From Deltaproteobacteria bacterium (GTDB lineage: Bacteria; Bdellovibrionota; UBA1018; UBA923), in NCBI GenBank assembly GCA_016194795.1, contig JACQAX010000331.1, positions 1-11,693 on the forward strand: a DNA stretch of 11,693 bases, written 5' to 3'. Position 1 is the first letter of the stretch; each line of letters opens with the position of its first letter. The notes below the pieces were generated by a model. That model saw only the letters and a list, made by a program, of their open reading frames with translations. It made no database searches and was not told the origin of the DNA. This document shows positions 5,277 through 11,693 of this stretch, piece by piece. The position numbers and the translations under genes are program-made.

Positions 5277-6340
5277 GCGCCGCGGCGGGCCTGCTCGCGC
5301 TTCTGCTCGTTGAGGATCTCCACTTCCTTGATGAACTTCTGGATGCGGTACATCCGCACGAGGGTCTTGGGCGAGACGCGCGTGATGATCGTGTTGTTGT
5401 CTTTCAGCGCGAGGTCGGTGGCGATCTTGCTCTTGACGATCTCGTTGAAGGTGTCGTCGAGGCGGAACGCCTCCTTGCCGTTGTGGTTCGGCTTCTCGAG
5501 CTCGAGGATCTTGGCGAGATTCACGTCGGAGATGCCCTCGGGATTCGGCGGGAAGAGCTCGATGTGCTTGACCATGTAGCCCATGATCGCGACGGCCTTC
5601 GGGCTGAACGAAATCTTCTTGGCGTGGTCTTTCAGGTTGTCGTCGTTGATGAACGTGACGAGCAGCTCGATCTGGTCGACGTCCTTGAGCACGACGCTGA
5701 TCGCGTCGAGCTTGGCGTTGTCGATCTGGGCCAGGCCCACGCGCTCGAGGATGTCGACGAGCTCGGTGATCTTGGCCGCGTGGATGCCCATGATCTGGTT
5801 GGCGTAGCGGTTGATCCTGTTCATCTGCACCTTGACCGAGCCGTTCGGGCCCGGCTCGGGGTTGCGCGCGCCGCAGACGAGCACGGCGGTGGCGATCTTG
5901 AGCACGTCGTAGACGTTGAGGTACTGGTAGGTCTGGCCGTTGCCGCCGCTGTCGCCGCCGTAGTTGTAGGTGGTCGAGGCGGTCTCGAGCTGGCGGATCT
6001 TGTTGTTGGCCGAGCGCAGGCGGTTGACGACGGTTTTCAGCAGCACCATCAGCCAGGGCGGCAGGACTTTGAGCTGCTCGACGAGGTTGGAGTTGGTGAT
6101 CTCCATGAGATCGGTGTCGTGGATCGCCTCGGCGGACGCCGAGCGCGGGCCGCCGTCGAGGAAGCCCATCTCGCCGATGACCTCACCCTTGTGAATCATC
6201 CCAAGCTCGATCGATGCGTTGCCCTTCTTCTTGAACAGGCGGATCGTGCCGCTCTGGACGAAATACATCGACTTCGAGATGTCGCCTTCGTTGAAGAGTA
6301 ATTCGCCCTTCTTTAGCTTGCGCGGGATCGGTGCAGCCAT
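5264..6340 (-). CDS. Cyclic nucleotide-binding domain protein (cAMP effector)
   Basis: The 358-residue protein begins with a Crp-type cyclic nucleotide-binding domain (about 1-115): K-G-E-L-L-F-N-E-G-D (11-20), the strand around S-G-T-I-R-L-F (30-36), and a phosphate-binding cassette I-G-E-M-G-F-L-D-G-G-P-R-S-A-S-A (55-70). In the cassette, E57 and R66 occupy the positions that hold the ribose and the cyclic phosphate in Crp and PKA. A Gly/Tyr-rich linker (about 122-140) leads to a helical region of about 220 residues that I do not recognise. Residues 186-206 (H-A-A-K-I-T-E-L-V-D-I-L-E-R-V-G-L) vaguely resemble a helix-turn-helix, so a transcription factor is possible but unproven. The C-terminus is basic. 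The start is 3 bases after the stop of the adenylate cyclase gene, a strong sign that the pair forms a source-and-receptor unit. Confidence 0.88.
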   Translation of the reverse strand: MAAPIPRKLKKGELLFNEGDISKSMYFVQSGTIRLFKKKGNASIELGMIHKGEVIGEMGFLDGGPRSASAEAIHDTDLMEITNSNLVEQLKVLPPWLMVLLKTVVNRLRSANNKIRQLETASTTYNYGGDSGGNGQTYQYLNVYDVLKIATAVLVCGARNPEPGPNGSVKVQMNRINRYANQIMGIHAAKITELVDILERVGLAQIDNAKLDAISVVLKDVDQIELLVTFINDDNLKDHAKKISFSPKAVAIMGYMVKHIELFPPNPEGISDVNLAKILELEKPNHNGKEAFRLDDTFNEIVKSKIATDLALKDNNTIITRVSPKTLVRMYRIQKFIKEVEILNEQKREQARRGAATR

Positions 6341-6343
6341 AGG

Positions 6344-8716
6344 TTACTTGGTGTGCATCTCCCAGCTGCCGTCCCAGTCTGCCGCGGGCGGGTGGCCCAT
6401 GTAGTACTTGCAGCGCTCGATAAGCTCGAGCGAGGGTTTGTCTTCGTTGCGCGCCTGGAGCACGCGATTGAAAAGGGCGAGCGCCTGTTCCCACTGGCGC
6501 GCGTAATAGTGCATGAGGCCTTCGTTGAAGGTCTTGAGCGACTGCTTGAGCGGCTGGTTCGCCGTGTTGTCGGGAAAGACCTCGTAGATCTTCACGGGCT
6601 TGTGCTTGCCCTTGACCTTCACGGTGTCGACCTCGCGCGTGAGGAAGGCGCCCTGCGGCAGCTGCGCGTAGGTCGTCTCGCTGACGATGATCTTGGTGCC
6701 GTACTCCTTGTTCACGCCCTCGAGGCGGGAGGCGAGGTTCACGTTGTCGCCGATGACCGTGTACGAGAAGACGCGGCTCGAGCCGAAGTTGCCGACCGTC
6801 ACCGGGCCCGTGTTGATGCCGATGCCGATGTCGATGGTGAGACCGTATTTTTTCTCGAACTCCTTGTTGAGCTCTTCGAGCGCCAGGACCATCTCGAGAG
6901 CGGTCTTGGTGGCGAGCTTCGCGTGCTCGGCGCTGTCGAGAGGGGCGCCCCAGAAACCCATGACGGCGTCGCCGATGTACTTGTCGAGCGTGCCGCCGTT
7001 GGCCTGGAGGATGTCGGTCATGCGGCCGAGGTATTCATTGAGGAACGTCGCCAGCGCCTTGACGTCCAGGCGTTCGGAGAGCGTCGTGAAGCCGCGGATG
7101 TCGCTGAAGAGCACGGTGAGCTCTTTCTTGTCGCCGCCGATCTTGAGCTTCGTCGGGTCGTTGAGCATCTGGTTGATGACGTCGGGCGAGACGTACTTGT
7201 CGAAGGCCGAACGGATGAACTTCTTCTCGTTCTCTTCCGCCATGTATTTCATCACGGTGATCGAGAGGTACTGGAAGAGCAGCTGGAAGGCGTGCAGGTA
7301 GCCCAGGATCACGATGCGCTGGTTGTTGAACATGTAGACCTGGTCGAACCAGAGCAGGCCGCCGATGGAAAGAGCGGCGACGCCCGCGCCGAAGCGCGCG
7401 TCGAGCCTGGCGATGATCCACCCGAACGCCAGGCCGCCGAAGAACAGGGCGGCGACGAGCGCGAAGACCATCTCGCTCGTGGGGCGCGTGAGAAAGTCGT
7501 CGTTGATGATGTTGTCGAGGATCGAGGCGTGGTTCTCGACCCCGGCGGCCTGCGCGTCGAACGGGCGGGGCCGGATGTCGTAGATGACGTGCGCGGTGAC
7601 GCCGACGATGACCAGGGCGTCCTTGAAGAACTCGGATTTGTGCACCTTCTTCTTCACCGGGACGCCGTCGATCACCTGCTCGTATTCGAGCGTGTCGCTC
7701 GGGCTGAGCACGTCGGCCATGCTGATGTTCGGGAAGCTGTGGTTCGGGCCGCGGTAGTTGACGATGGCCTTGCCCTCGAGGTCGATCGGCAGCTTGCGCG
7801 GGCCGTTCGGCGTGTCCATCTCGAGCTTGAGCACCGGCGCTTCGCCGTTGGCGCCTTCCGCGCGGATCTCCATGCGCGTGCCGGTGTCTTTCGGGTTCAT
7901 GAATTTCTGCGCCATGCGGAGGGCGAGACTCGGCACGAAGCTCTCGTTGGCGCGGAAGAGGAAGAAGGCGCGGCGGTAGTTGCCGTCGCTGTCCTCGTCG
8001 TTGTTGAAAAAGCCCTGAGCGACGCCCGCCGGGGTGATCTCGGGAATGTTGAGCAGCCCCTGGCGGCCGATGTTGTAGAAGGGCACGTTCGCGTCGGGGT
8101 CGAGATGGTGCGCGCCGTACTTGATCTTCGGGCCCGTGACGCCGCCGACGGTGTTGTTGCCGGCGCCCGTGAGAAGCTTGGCGCGCTGCTCGAAGTCGGC
8201 GTCGGGCTTCCCGTCACGCTGGAGCGCGTAGCCCAATACGATCTTGCTGCCGCACGAGTCGATCGCACGGCGCATCGCGAAGTCGCCGCTGTTGTTCTTG
8301 AGGATGTCGTCGAGCTCGCCCTGGCGGCCGGCGAAGCTCGCGCCGAGCGCGTCCTTGACTCCGCTCGCGATGAGCTTTTCGCGCTCGCTCCACACGATGT
8401 CGAACCCGACCGCCTTGGGGTTGTATTTGCAGAGGTTCTCGATGAGCGGCGCCAGCACCGACGCGCGGTCGAAGGGCCACTGGCCGTAGGTCGTGAACGC
8501 CTTGTCGTCGGCGCCGACGATGACGATCTTCGACTTGGCGCTCGTGGGGCCGCGAACCTTGAATTTATAGTCGATGCTTTTGTCGGCGAGGCCCTGGATC
8601 AGCGGAAACTTCTCGGGCGCGATGTCGTAAACGGCCGACAGCGAGCAGAAGAACAGCACGATCAATAAGGAGATCTTCCACGGAGTGAAGGCGAATATCT
8701 TTTTGAGGATGCTCAC
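6344..8716 (-). CDS. CHASE2-domain class III adenylate cyclase
   Basis: This is a 790-residue membrane enzyme predicted to make cAMP from ATP in response to an outside signal. One helix (about 13-30) leads to an extracytoplasmic CHASE2 sensor (about 40-410, including V-R-G-P, Y-G-Q-W-P-F-D-R and G-F-D-I-V). Three further helices follow (about 416-436, 443-463, 467-488), then a cytoplasmic cyclase domain (about 530-712). All class III catalytic residues are visible: metal ligands D539 (F-S-D-I-R-G-F-T) and D583, adenine-selecting K579 (L-D-K-Y-I-G-D) with T653, and transition-state N660 and R664. The K/T pair indicates adenylate rather than guanylate specificity. The last 70 residues look TPR-like. 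The start is GTG 8716, the only in-frame start before an upstream stop. The cyclic-nucleotide-binding gene follows 3 bases downstream. Confidence 0.93.
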   Translation of the reverse strand: MSILKKIFAFTPWKISLLIVLFFCSLSAVYDIAPEKFPLIQGLADKSIDYKFKVRGPTSAKSKIVIVGADDKAFTTYGQWPFDRASVLAPLIENLCKYNPKAVGFDIVWSEREKLIASGVKDALGASFAGRQGELDDILKNNSGDFAMRRAIDSCGSKIVLGYALQRDGKPDADFEQRAKLLTGAGNNTVGGVTGPKIKYGAHHLDPDANVPFYNIGRQGLLNIPEITPAGVAQGFFNNDEDSDGNYRRAFFLFRANESFVPSLALRMAQKFMNPKDTGTRMEIRAEGANGEAPVLKLEMDTPNGPRKLPIDLEGKAIVNYRGPNHSFPNISMADVLSPSDTLEYEQVIDGVPVKKKVHKSEFFKDALVIVGVTAHVIYDIRPRPFDAQAAGVENHASILDNIINDDFLTRPTSEMVFALVAALFFGGLAFGWIIARLDARFGAGVAALSIGGLLWFDQVYMFNNQRIVILGYLHAFQLLFQYLSITVMKYMAEENEKKFIRSAFDKYVSPDVINQMLNDPTKLKIGGDKKELTVLFSDIRGFTTLSERLDVKALATFLNEYLGRMTDILQANGGTLDKYIGDAVMGFWGAPLDSAEHAKLATKTALEMVLALEELNKEFEKKYGLTIDIGIGINTGPVTVGNFGSSRVFSYTVIGDNVNLASRLEGVNKEYGTKIIVSETTYAQLPQGAFLTREVDTVKVKGKHKPVKIYEVFPDNTANQPLKQSLKTFNEGLMHYYARQWEQALALFNRVLQARNEDKPSLELIERCKYYMGHPPAADWDGSWEMHTK

Positions 8717-8767
8717 GTCTCAGATATCGGCGGTTTACGCGACTTTCTTAGGAGGGGGCGCGTCAGG

Positions 8768-8783
8768 CGCGACATTTCTGCCA
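8768..8783 (-). promoter_or_regulatory. Possible sigma-54-type promoter of the cyclase operon
   Basis: On the minus strand TGGCAGAAATGTCGCG keeps the GG and GC dinucleotides at the required 10-base separation and a good TGGCA half, but its -12 block is TCGC instead of TTGC. Transcription would start near 8758, about 40 nt before the GTG at 8716. Such matches occur by chance in GC-rich DNA. No convincing sigma-70 promoter was seen in the 8717-8823 gap. Confidence 0.25.
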
Positions 8784-8796
8784 TCAGAACGGCAGA
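8777..8796. terminator. Hairpin downstream of feoB
   Basis: TCTGCC (8777-8782) pairs with GGCAGA (8791-8796) around an 8-base loop. Only the plus strand has a T run after it (8797-8800), whereas the genes here are on the minus strand. As a terminator for feoB it would therefore be weak; it overlaps the sigma-54-like site of the next operon. Confidence 0.3.
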
Positions 8797-8823
8797 TTTT
8801 GCCGTAGCCGCGGCCCGGACCCG

Positions 8824-10707
8824 TCACGCGAGAAAAGTGACCACGCGATAGGCAAGCCAGGACATCGTATAGGCAAGCGTCGTCATGTAGGCGAACATGA
8901 ACGCCGGCCAGCGCCACGAGTTGGTTTCCCGCCTCGTGATCGCGATCGTCGAGACGCACTGGAGCGCCAGCGCGTAGAAGACGAGCAGGCTCACCGCGGT
9001 GGCGAGGGTGAACGTCTTCTCCTGGCGAACGCGGTTCACCAAAGCGGTGTTGTTTTCCTTGTCGTAGCCGATCGCGTAAACGGTTCCGAGCGTGCTCAGC
9101 ACCACCTCGCGCGCGGCGAACGACGAGATGAGCGCCACCCCGATCTTCCAGTCGTAGCCGAGCGGGCGGATGAGCGGCTCGAAGGCGCGGCCCGCGCGAC
9201 CGGCGATCGAGTGCTCGAGCCGGTAGGCGGCGACCGCCTTGTCGTCGAGGCCCCTGGGCGCCTCGGTCTTGGGGTAGGTCGCCAGCGCCCAGAGCACGAC
9301 CGAGACGCCGAGGATGATCGTGCCCGCGCGCCTGAGGAAGATGCGCGCGCGGTCGTAGAGGCCGAGGAGGAGGTTGCGGGCGCTCGGGATCTTGTACGTC
9401 GGCAGCTCCATCACGAAGCTCGACGTGCCGCTTTTGAGCACCGTGCGCTTGAGCACGGCCGCGACGACGAGCGCCGCGACGATGCCGAAGAAGTAAAGGC
9501 CGCTCATCACCAGGCCCTGCAGCGTGAACACGCCGAACACGCGCGTCGCGGGCACGAACGCGGCGATGAGCATGGTGTAGACGGGGATGCGCGCCGAGCA
9601 GGTCATGAGCGGGGAGACCATGATCGTGATCAGGCGGTCGCGCCGGTTCTCGACCGTGCGCGAGGCCATGATGCCCGGGATCGCGCACGCGAACGAGCTC
9701 AGCAGCGGGATGAAGGCGCGCCCGCTCAGGCCGACGCGCGACATGAGCCGGTCGAGGATGAACGCGGCGCGCGCGAGGTAGCCGGAGTCCTCGAAGAGCA
9801 GGATGAAGGCGAAGAGCAGGAGGATCTGCGGCAGGAAAACGACGACCGCCCCCACGCCGGCGATCACGCCGTCGACGAGCAGGCTCTGGAAATCCCCGGG
9901 AGGGAGCGCCGCGCGCAGCTTGTCCTGGAGCAGCGATACCGCGGCGGCCAGCGCGTCCATCGGGATCTTCGCGAACGAGAAGATGAGCTGGAACATCAGC
10001 GCGAAGGCGACGAAGAGAATCAGCGGCCCGAGAACCTTGTGCAGCAGCACGCGATCGATGGCGCGCGTGACGTCGCGCGCGGTCTGCTTGCGCGAGACCG
10101 CCGACTTCAGCGTGGCTTCGATCGTCTGGTAGCGCTCGATGATGCGCGCCGAGCTGTTGTCGACGTCGATGGCCGGGCCCGGGACGGGCGCCTCGGCGCC
10201 GCGGTCGGCGAGCCCGCGAACCTCGTCGATCAGCTCCTTGAGCCCGCGGCGCTTGACGGCGGAGGTGACGACGACCGGCACGCCGAGCGCCTGCTCGAGC
10301 TTCTCGCGCCGGACCTCGATGCCCTGCTTTTCAGCGAGGTCGGACATCGTGAGCGCGACGACGAGCGGGAGCTTCTGCTCCTTGAGCTGCAGGACGAGAT
10401 AAAGGTTGCGCTCGAGATTGGTGCTGTCGGCGACGGCGATGACGATCTCGGGCCGGCTCTCGTCGGCGCGGGCGCCGCGCACCATCTCGGCGGTGATCGC
10501 CTCGTCGGGCGTCCGCGCATCGAGGCTGTAAGCGCCCGGCAGATCGAGGAGCGTGGCCTGTCGGCCGGGCGCGAGCTCGATGATGCCTTCTTTTTTCTCG
10601 ATGGTGACGCCGGCGTAGTTGCCCGTCTTCTGGCGGCTGCCGGTGAGCGCGTTGAAAAGCGTCGTCTTGCCCGAGTTCGGGCTGCCGACGAGGGCGACGC
10701 GGGTCAT
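8824..10707 (-). CDS. feoB: Ferrous iron transporter FeoB
   Basis: This 627-residue protein is the Fe(II) importer of the inner membrane. An N-terminal G domain carries G1 G-S-P-N-S-G-K-T (8-15), the G2 threonine in G-N-Y-A-G-V-T (T34), G3 D-L-P-G (55-58), G4 T-M-S-D (120-123) and G5 around T-S-A-V-K (148-152). The membrane domain follows from about residue 225, with the two pseudo-symmetric Gate motifs S-F-A-C-A-I-P-G (C341) and P-L-M-T-C-S-A-R-I-P (C370), plus C584 in L-Q-C. At 627 residues it is a short-form FeoB, lacking the longer C-terminus of the roughly 770-residue enterobacterial protein. The ATG overlaps the feoA stop in an ATGA, so the two are translationally coupled. The one oddity is Thr in place of the usual Asn in the G4 motif. 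Confidence 0.97.
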   Translation of the reverse strand: MTRVALVGSPNSGKTTLFNALTGSRQKTGNYAGVTIEKKEGIIELAPGRQATLLDLPGAYSLDARTPDEAITAEMVRGARADESRPEIVIAVADSTNLERNLYLVLQLKEQKLPLVVALTMSDLAEKQGIEVRREKLEQALGVPVVVTSAVKRRGLKELIDEVRGLADRGAEAPVPGPAIDVDNSSARIIERYQTIEATLKSAVSRKQTARDVTRAIDRVLLHKVLGPLILFVAFALMFQLIFSFAKIPMDALAAAVSLLQDKLRAALPPGDFQSLLVDGVIAGVGAVVVFLPQILLLFAFILLFEDSGYLARAAFILDRLMSRVGLSGRAFIPLLSSFACAIPGIMASRTVENRRDRLITIMVSPLMTCSARIPVYTMLIAAFVPATRVFGVFTLQGLVMSGLYFFGIVAALVVAAVLKRTVLKSGTSSFVMELPTYKIPSARNLLLGLYDRARIFLRRAGTIILGVSVVLWALATYPKTEAPRGLDDKAVAAYRLEHSIAGRAGRAFEPLIRPLGYDWKIGVALISSFAAREVVLSTLGTVYAIGYDKENNTALVNRVRQEKTFTLATAVSLLVFYALALQCVSTIAITRRETNSWRWPAFMFAYMTTLAYTMSWLAYRVVTFLA

Positions 10708-10958
10708 GGCTCGTCGGCCCCGGCGGTGAGCCTGATTTCGACGATCTCGGCATCGCCGAGCCGAAGCGCGATCAGCGTGCCGCGGCAGCGCACGGCGAGC
10801 GCGCCGCCGAACGGCGCCTCGTAAGCCACTTCGATCTCCGAGCCGACGGTAAGCCCCATCTCCATGAGCCGTGTCGCCAGTCGTGGATCGTGGTGCGAGT
10901 GGTGGAAGCTGTCGATCACGCCGCGCTGGCCGGCGCGAAGGCGCGCAAGTCGGGTCAT
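10704..10958 (-). CDS. feoA: Ferrous iron transport accessory protein FeoA
   Basis: This 84-residue cytoplasmic protein has an SH3-like fold that supports FeoB activity. The family pattern is visible: L-R-A-G-Q-R-G-V-I at the start, R-L-M-E-M-G-L-T-V-G-S-E-I-E-V in the middle, and a C-terminal A-V-R-C-R-G-T-L-I-A-L-R-L-G-D-A-E-I-V-E strand set. I chose ATG 10958, giving the typical FeoA length. The longer frame starting with TTG at 11015 would begin inside the Fur operator. No Shine-Dalgarno sequence precedes the ATG; instead a -10 box ends 6 bases upstream, which suggests a leaderless message. The gene overlaps feoB by 4 bases. Confidence 0.95.
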   Translation of the reverse strand: MTRLARLRAGQRGVIDSFHHSHHDPRLATRLMEMGLTVGSEIEVAYEAPFGGALAVRCRGTLIALRLGDAEIVEIRLTAGADEP

Positions 10959-10964
10959 AACGAG

Positions 10965-10993
10965 GCTATAGCGGGCGGTGGATTTGTTTGCAA
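10965..10993 (-). promoter_or_regulatory. feoAB promoter, probably leaderless
   Basis: On the minus strand, -35 TTGCAA (10993-10988) and -10 TATAGC (10970-10965) are separated by 17 bp. Each is 4/6 to the sigma-70 consensus. Six bases separate the -10 box from the feoA ATG, so the A of the start codon falls at the expected +1. Confidence 0.5.
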
Positions 10994-10997
10994 GCTT

Positions 10998-11016
10998 ATT
11001 GAGAATCATTCTCAAT
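10998..11016. promoter_or_regulatory. Fur box of feoAB
   Basis: ATTGAGAATCATTCTCAAT is a perfect 19-bp palindrome. It fits the 7-1-7 Fur pattern (TGATAAT-N-ATTATCA) with one symmetric change in each half, TGAGAAT-C-ATTCTCA. It lies 5 bp upstream of the predicted feoA -35 box, so Fur with Fe(II) would be expected to repress feoAB when iron is sufficient. It also lies on the upstream side of the divergent small reading frame and could act on both directions. Confidence 0.85.
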
Positions 11017-11070
11017 TGATGTCGCGGCGGCTCAATCGCGACTTCTGTCTAAAACATCGTCATTCCCGCT

Positions 11071-11174
11071 ACTTGGAAAACCAATGGTTCCGAGTGCTTG
11101 AAAACAGGCACACCGATTGCTCCTAGGGCCGCGGACCCGCTGCTTTTGGCGTCGGGAAAACCCCTAACAGGAGC
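11071..11174 (+). ncRNA. Structured RNA leader with buried ribosome binding site (candidate)
   Basis: Three stem-loops can be drawn in succession. First, ACTTGGAA (11071-11078) pairs with TTCCGAGT (11088-11095), eight pairs with one wobble. Second, GTGCTTG (11094-11100) pairs with CAGGCAC (11105-11111) around AAAA, seven pairs with one wobble, sharing two bases with the first stem. Third, GCTCC+TAGGG (11119-11128) pairs with CCCTA (11162-11166) and GGAGC (11170-11174); inside it CCCGC (11136-11140) pairs with GCG/CGGG (11149-11156). The third stem contains the AGGAG ribosome binding site of the small gene at 11183, so its opening could control translation. I could not match it to a riboswitch class I know, and no clear promoter was found. 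Confidence 0.4.
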
Positions 11175-11182
11175 TTTCAGCA

Positions 11183-11260
11183 ATGCGTTTCGACTGGGAA
11201 GACGTACTTTGGCTCGCCGCTTTCGTGGTCACGATCGTGGCCGGAGCCGCGATCCACTAA
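11183..11260 (+). CDS. 25-residue single-span membrane peptide
   Basis: This reading frame of 25 codons plus TAA encodes an acidic/aromatic N-terminus (M-R-F-D-W-E-D) followed by a hydrophobic stretch (V-L-W-L-A-A-F-V-V-T-I-V-A-G-A-A-I) ending in His. It resembles the bacterial membrane microproteins that sit beside larger membrane complexes. The ATG has a good AGGAG site (11169-11173) with 9-base spacing. The gene diverges from feoAB. Its TAA overlaps, tail to tail, the TAG of the minus-strand gene on the right. Coding status is not proven: so short a frame can occur by chance, but a strong ribosome binding site plus a clean transmembrane segment argue for it. I cannot assign it to a known small-protein family. 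Confidence 0.5.
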   Translation: MRFDWEDVLWLAAFVVTIVAGAAIH

Positions 11261-11691
11261 CGAGTACAATGGTAAGCACGGGGCACCGGATCGGCCGACT
11301 CGGCCGGCGGTGTCCCGTCCGACCATTCCACGCATTTGAAGCCCATGGCCGCGAACATCCGCAGCGAGCTGCCGTCGCTGGCCACCGAGATGTCGGCCAG
11401 GCCCGTGGTCTCGTCCCTGATCGTCAGGAGGTCGGCCTCGATCGCCTTTGAGGGAACCTTTCGCGGCAGGTAGAAAACCGCCGGCCACTCCGGCGAGAAC
11501 ATCTTCTGGATTTTCGGCACGCGCCCGGCGACGCGGATCGCCTCGAGACGATCCCACCACGGGCGCCGAACGAGATAGGTCACGGCATTGGCCGAGAAAT
11601 GCGCGACGAACACCGCCGCGGCAAGACCCAGCGCCCAACGCGCTTTCGGGTTTCGCCGGAGCGACTGGAGGGAGACGCGCCGGGCGAGCAA
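11257..11691 (-). CDS. Single-pass membrane protein of unknown function (5' end uncertain)
   Basis: At least 144 residues are visible, open to the window edge. The first possible start inside the window is TTG 11691, so the true start may lie beyond it. A basic N-terminus is followed by one hydrophobic helix (about residues 19-41) and then about 100 residues likely outside the membrane. That region includes W-W-D-R-L-E (45-50), F-S-P-E-W-P-A-V-F-Y-L-P-R (65-77) and two cysteines (C120, C142) that could form a disulfide. No family is recognised. Length, codon pattern and a membrane helix support a real gene over the overlapping frames. It ends in stop codons overlapping those of the convergent 25-codon frame. 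Confidence 0.65.
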   Translation of the reverse strand: MLARRVSLQSLRRNPKARWALGLAAAVFVAHFSANAVTYLVRRPWWDRLEAIRVAGRVPKIQKMFSPEWPAVFYLPRKVPSKAIEADLLTIRDETTGLADISVASDGSSLRMFAAMGFKCVEWSDGTPPAESADPVPRAYHCTR

Positions 11692-11693
11692 CG

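Noticed and set aside
6353..8668. Long plus-strand open frame opposite the adenylate cyclase (771 codons)
   Set aside because: Antisense shadow of a well-supported cyclase; composition is skewed to Val/Glu/Asp/Ala/Arg with no domain pattern.
9211..10824. Long plus-strand open frame opposite feoAB (537 codons)
   Set aside because: It is antisense to feoB, which has every family motif; the product is an Arg/Glu/Asp-rich low-complexity translation typical of the reverse of a GC-rich gene.
10959..11015. 19-residue N-terminal extension of FeoA from TTG 11015
   Set aside because: It would start inside the Fur palindrome and contain the predicted promoter; the shorter protein has normal FeoA length.
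11119..11174. tRNA or a known riboswitch in the structured leader
   Set aside because: No T-arm or anticodon-arm pattern is present, and the conserved bases of riboswitch classes I know could not be located; it is left as an unassigned structured leader.
11177..11638. 153-codon minus-strand frame overlapping the last gene
   Set aside because: It is in a different frame from the 11257-11691 gene, which has a credible membrane helix; this one is Arg/Gly-rich shadow sequence.

Overview
The window is GC-rich, gene-dense bacterial DNA. It looks like a Gram-negative proteobacterium-type genome of the myxobacterial or Bdellovibrio-like kind. The pointers are two exported proteins with Sec-type signal peptides, a SPOR-domain membrane protein, FeoAB under a Fur box, a Flp-type pilin and a CHASE2 class III adenylate cyclase. 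The lineage is an inference from gene content and style, not from any marker gene. No mobile element, CRISPR array, rRNA or tRNA was seen.

Layout. Positions 1-383 (minus strand) hold a Flp/Tad pilin gene and the start of a TadE-like pseudopilin gene that runs off the left edge. From a divergent intergenic region a plus-strand operon starts. It contains a SPOR-domain membrane protein, a small cupin resembling the phosphomannose isomerase domain, and mannose-1-phosphate guanylyltransferase. The last two are the two halves of a ManC-type enzyme, encoded separately and in reversed order; together they point to GDP-mannose supply for a surface polysaccharide. A weak terminator follows. Then come two tandem paralogous genes (2751-3872 and 4073-5239) for exported proteins of about 380 residues. 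Each has a thioredoxin-like N-terminal domain without its CxxC motif, and a helical C-terminal region with one conserved cysteine pair. I do not recognise this family.

Two stem-loops separate that pair from a minus-strand block. A CHASE2-adenylate cyclase (8716-6344) is followed 3 bases later by a cyclic-nucleotide-binding protein (6340-5264), so the operon appears to encode a cAMP source and its likely receptor. Upstream of it, feoA and feoB (10958-8824) overlap by 4 bases and have a perfect 19-bp palindromic Fur box.

The right end (10959-11260) is the least conventional part. Diverging from feoAB, after a run of three predicted stem-loops of which the last buries the ribosome binding site, is a 25-codon reading frame for a single-span membrane peptide. 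It is absent from ordinary gene calls because of its size. It ends tail-to-tail, with overlapping stop codons, against a minus-strand gene for a single-pass membrane protein of unknown function that reaches the right edge.
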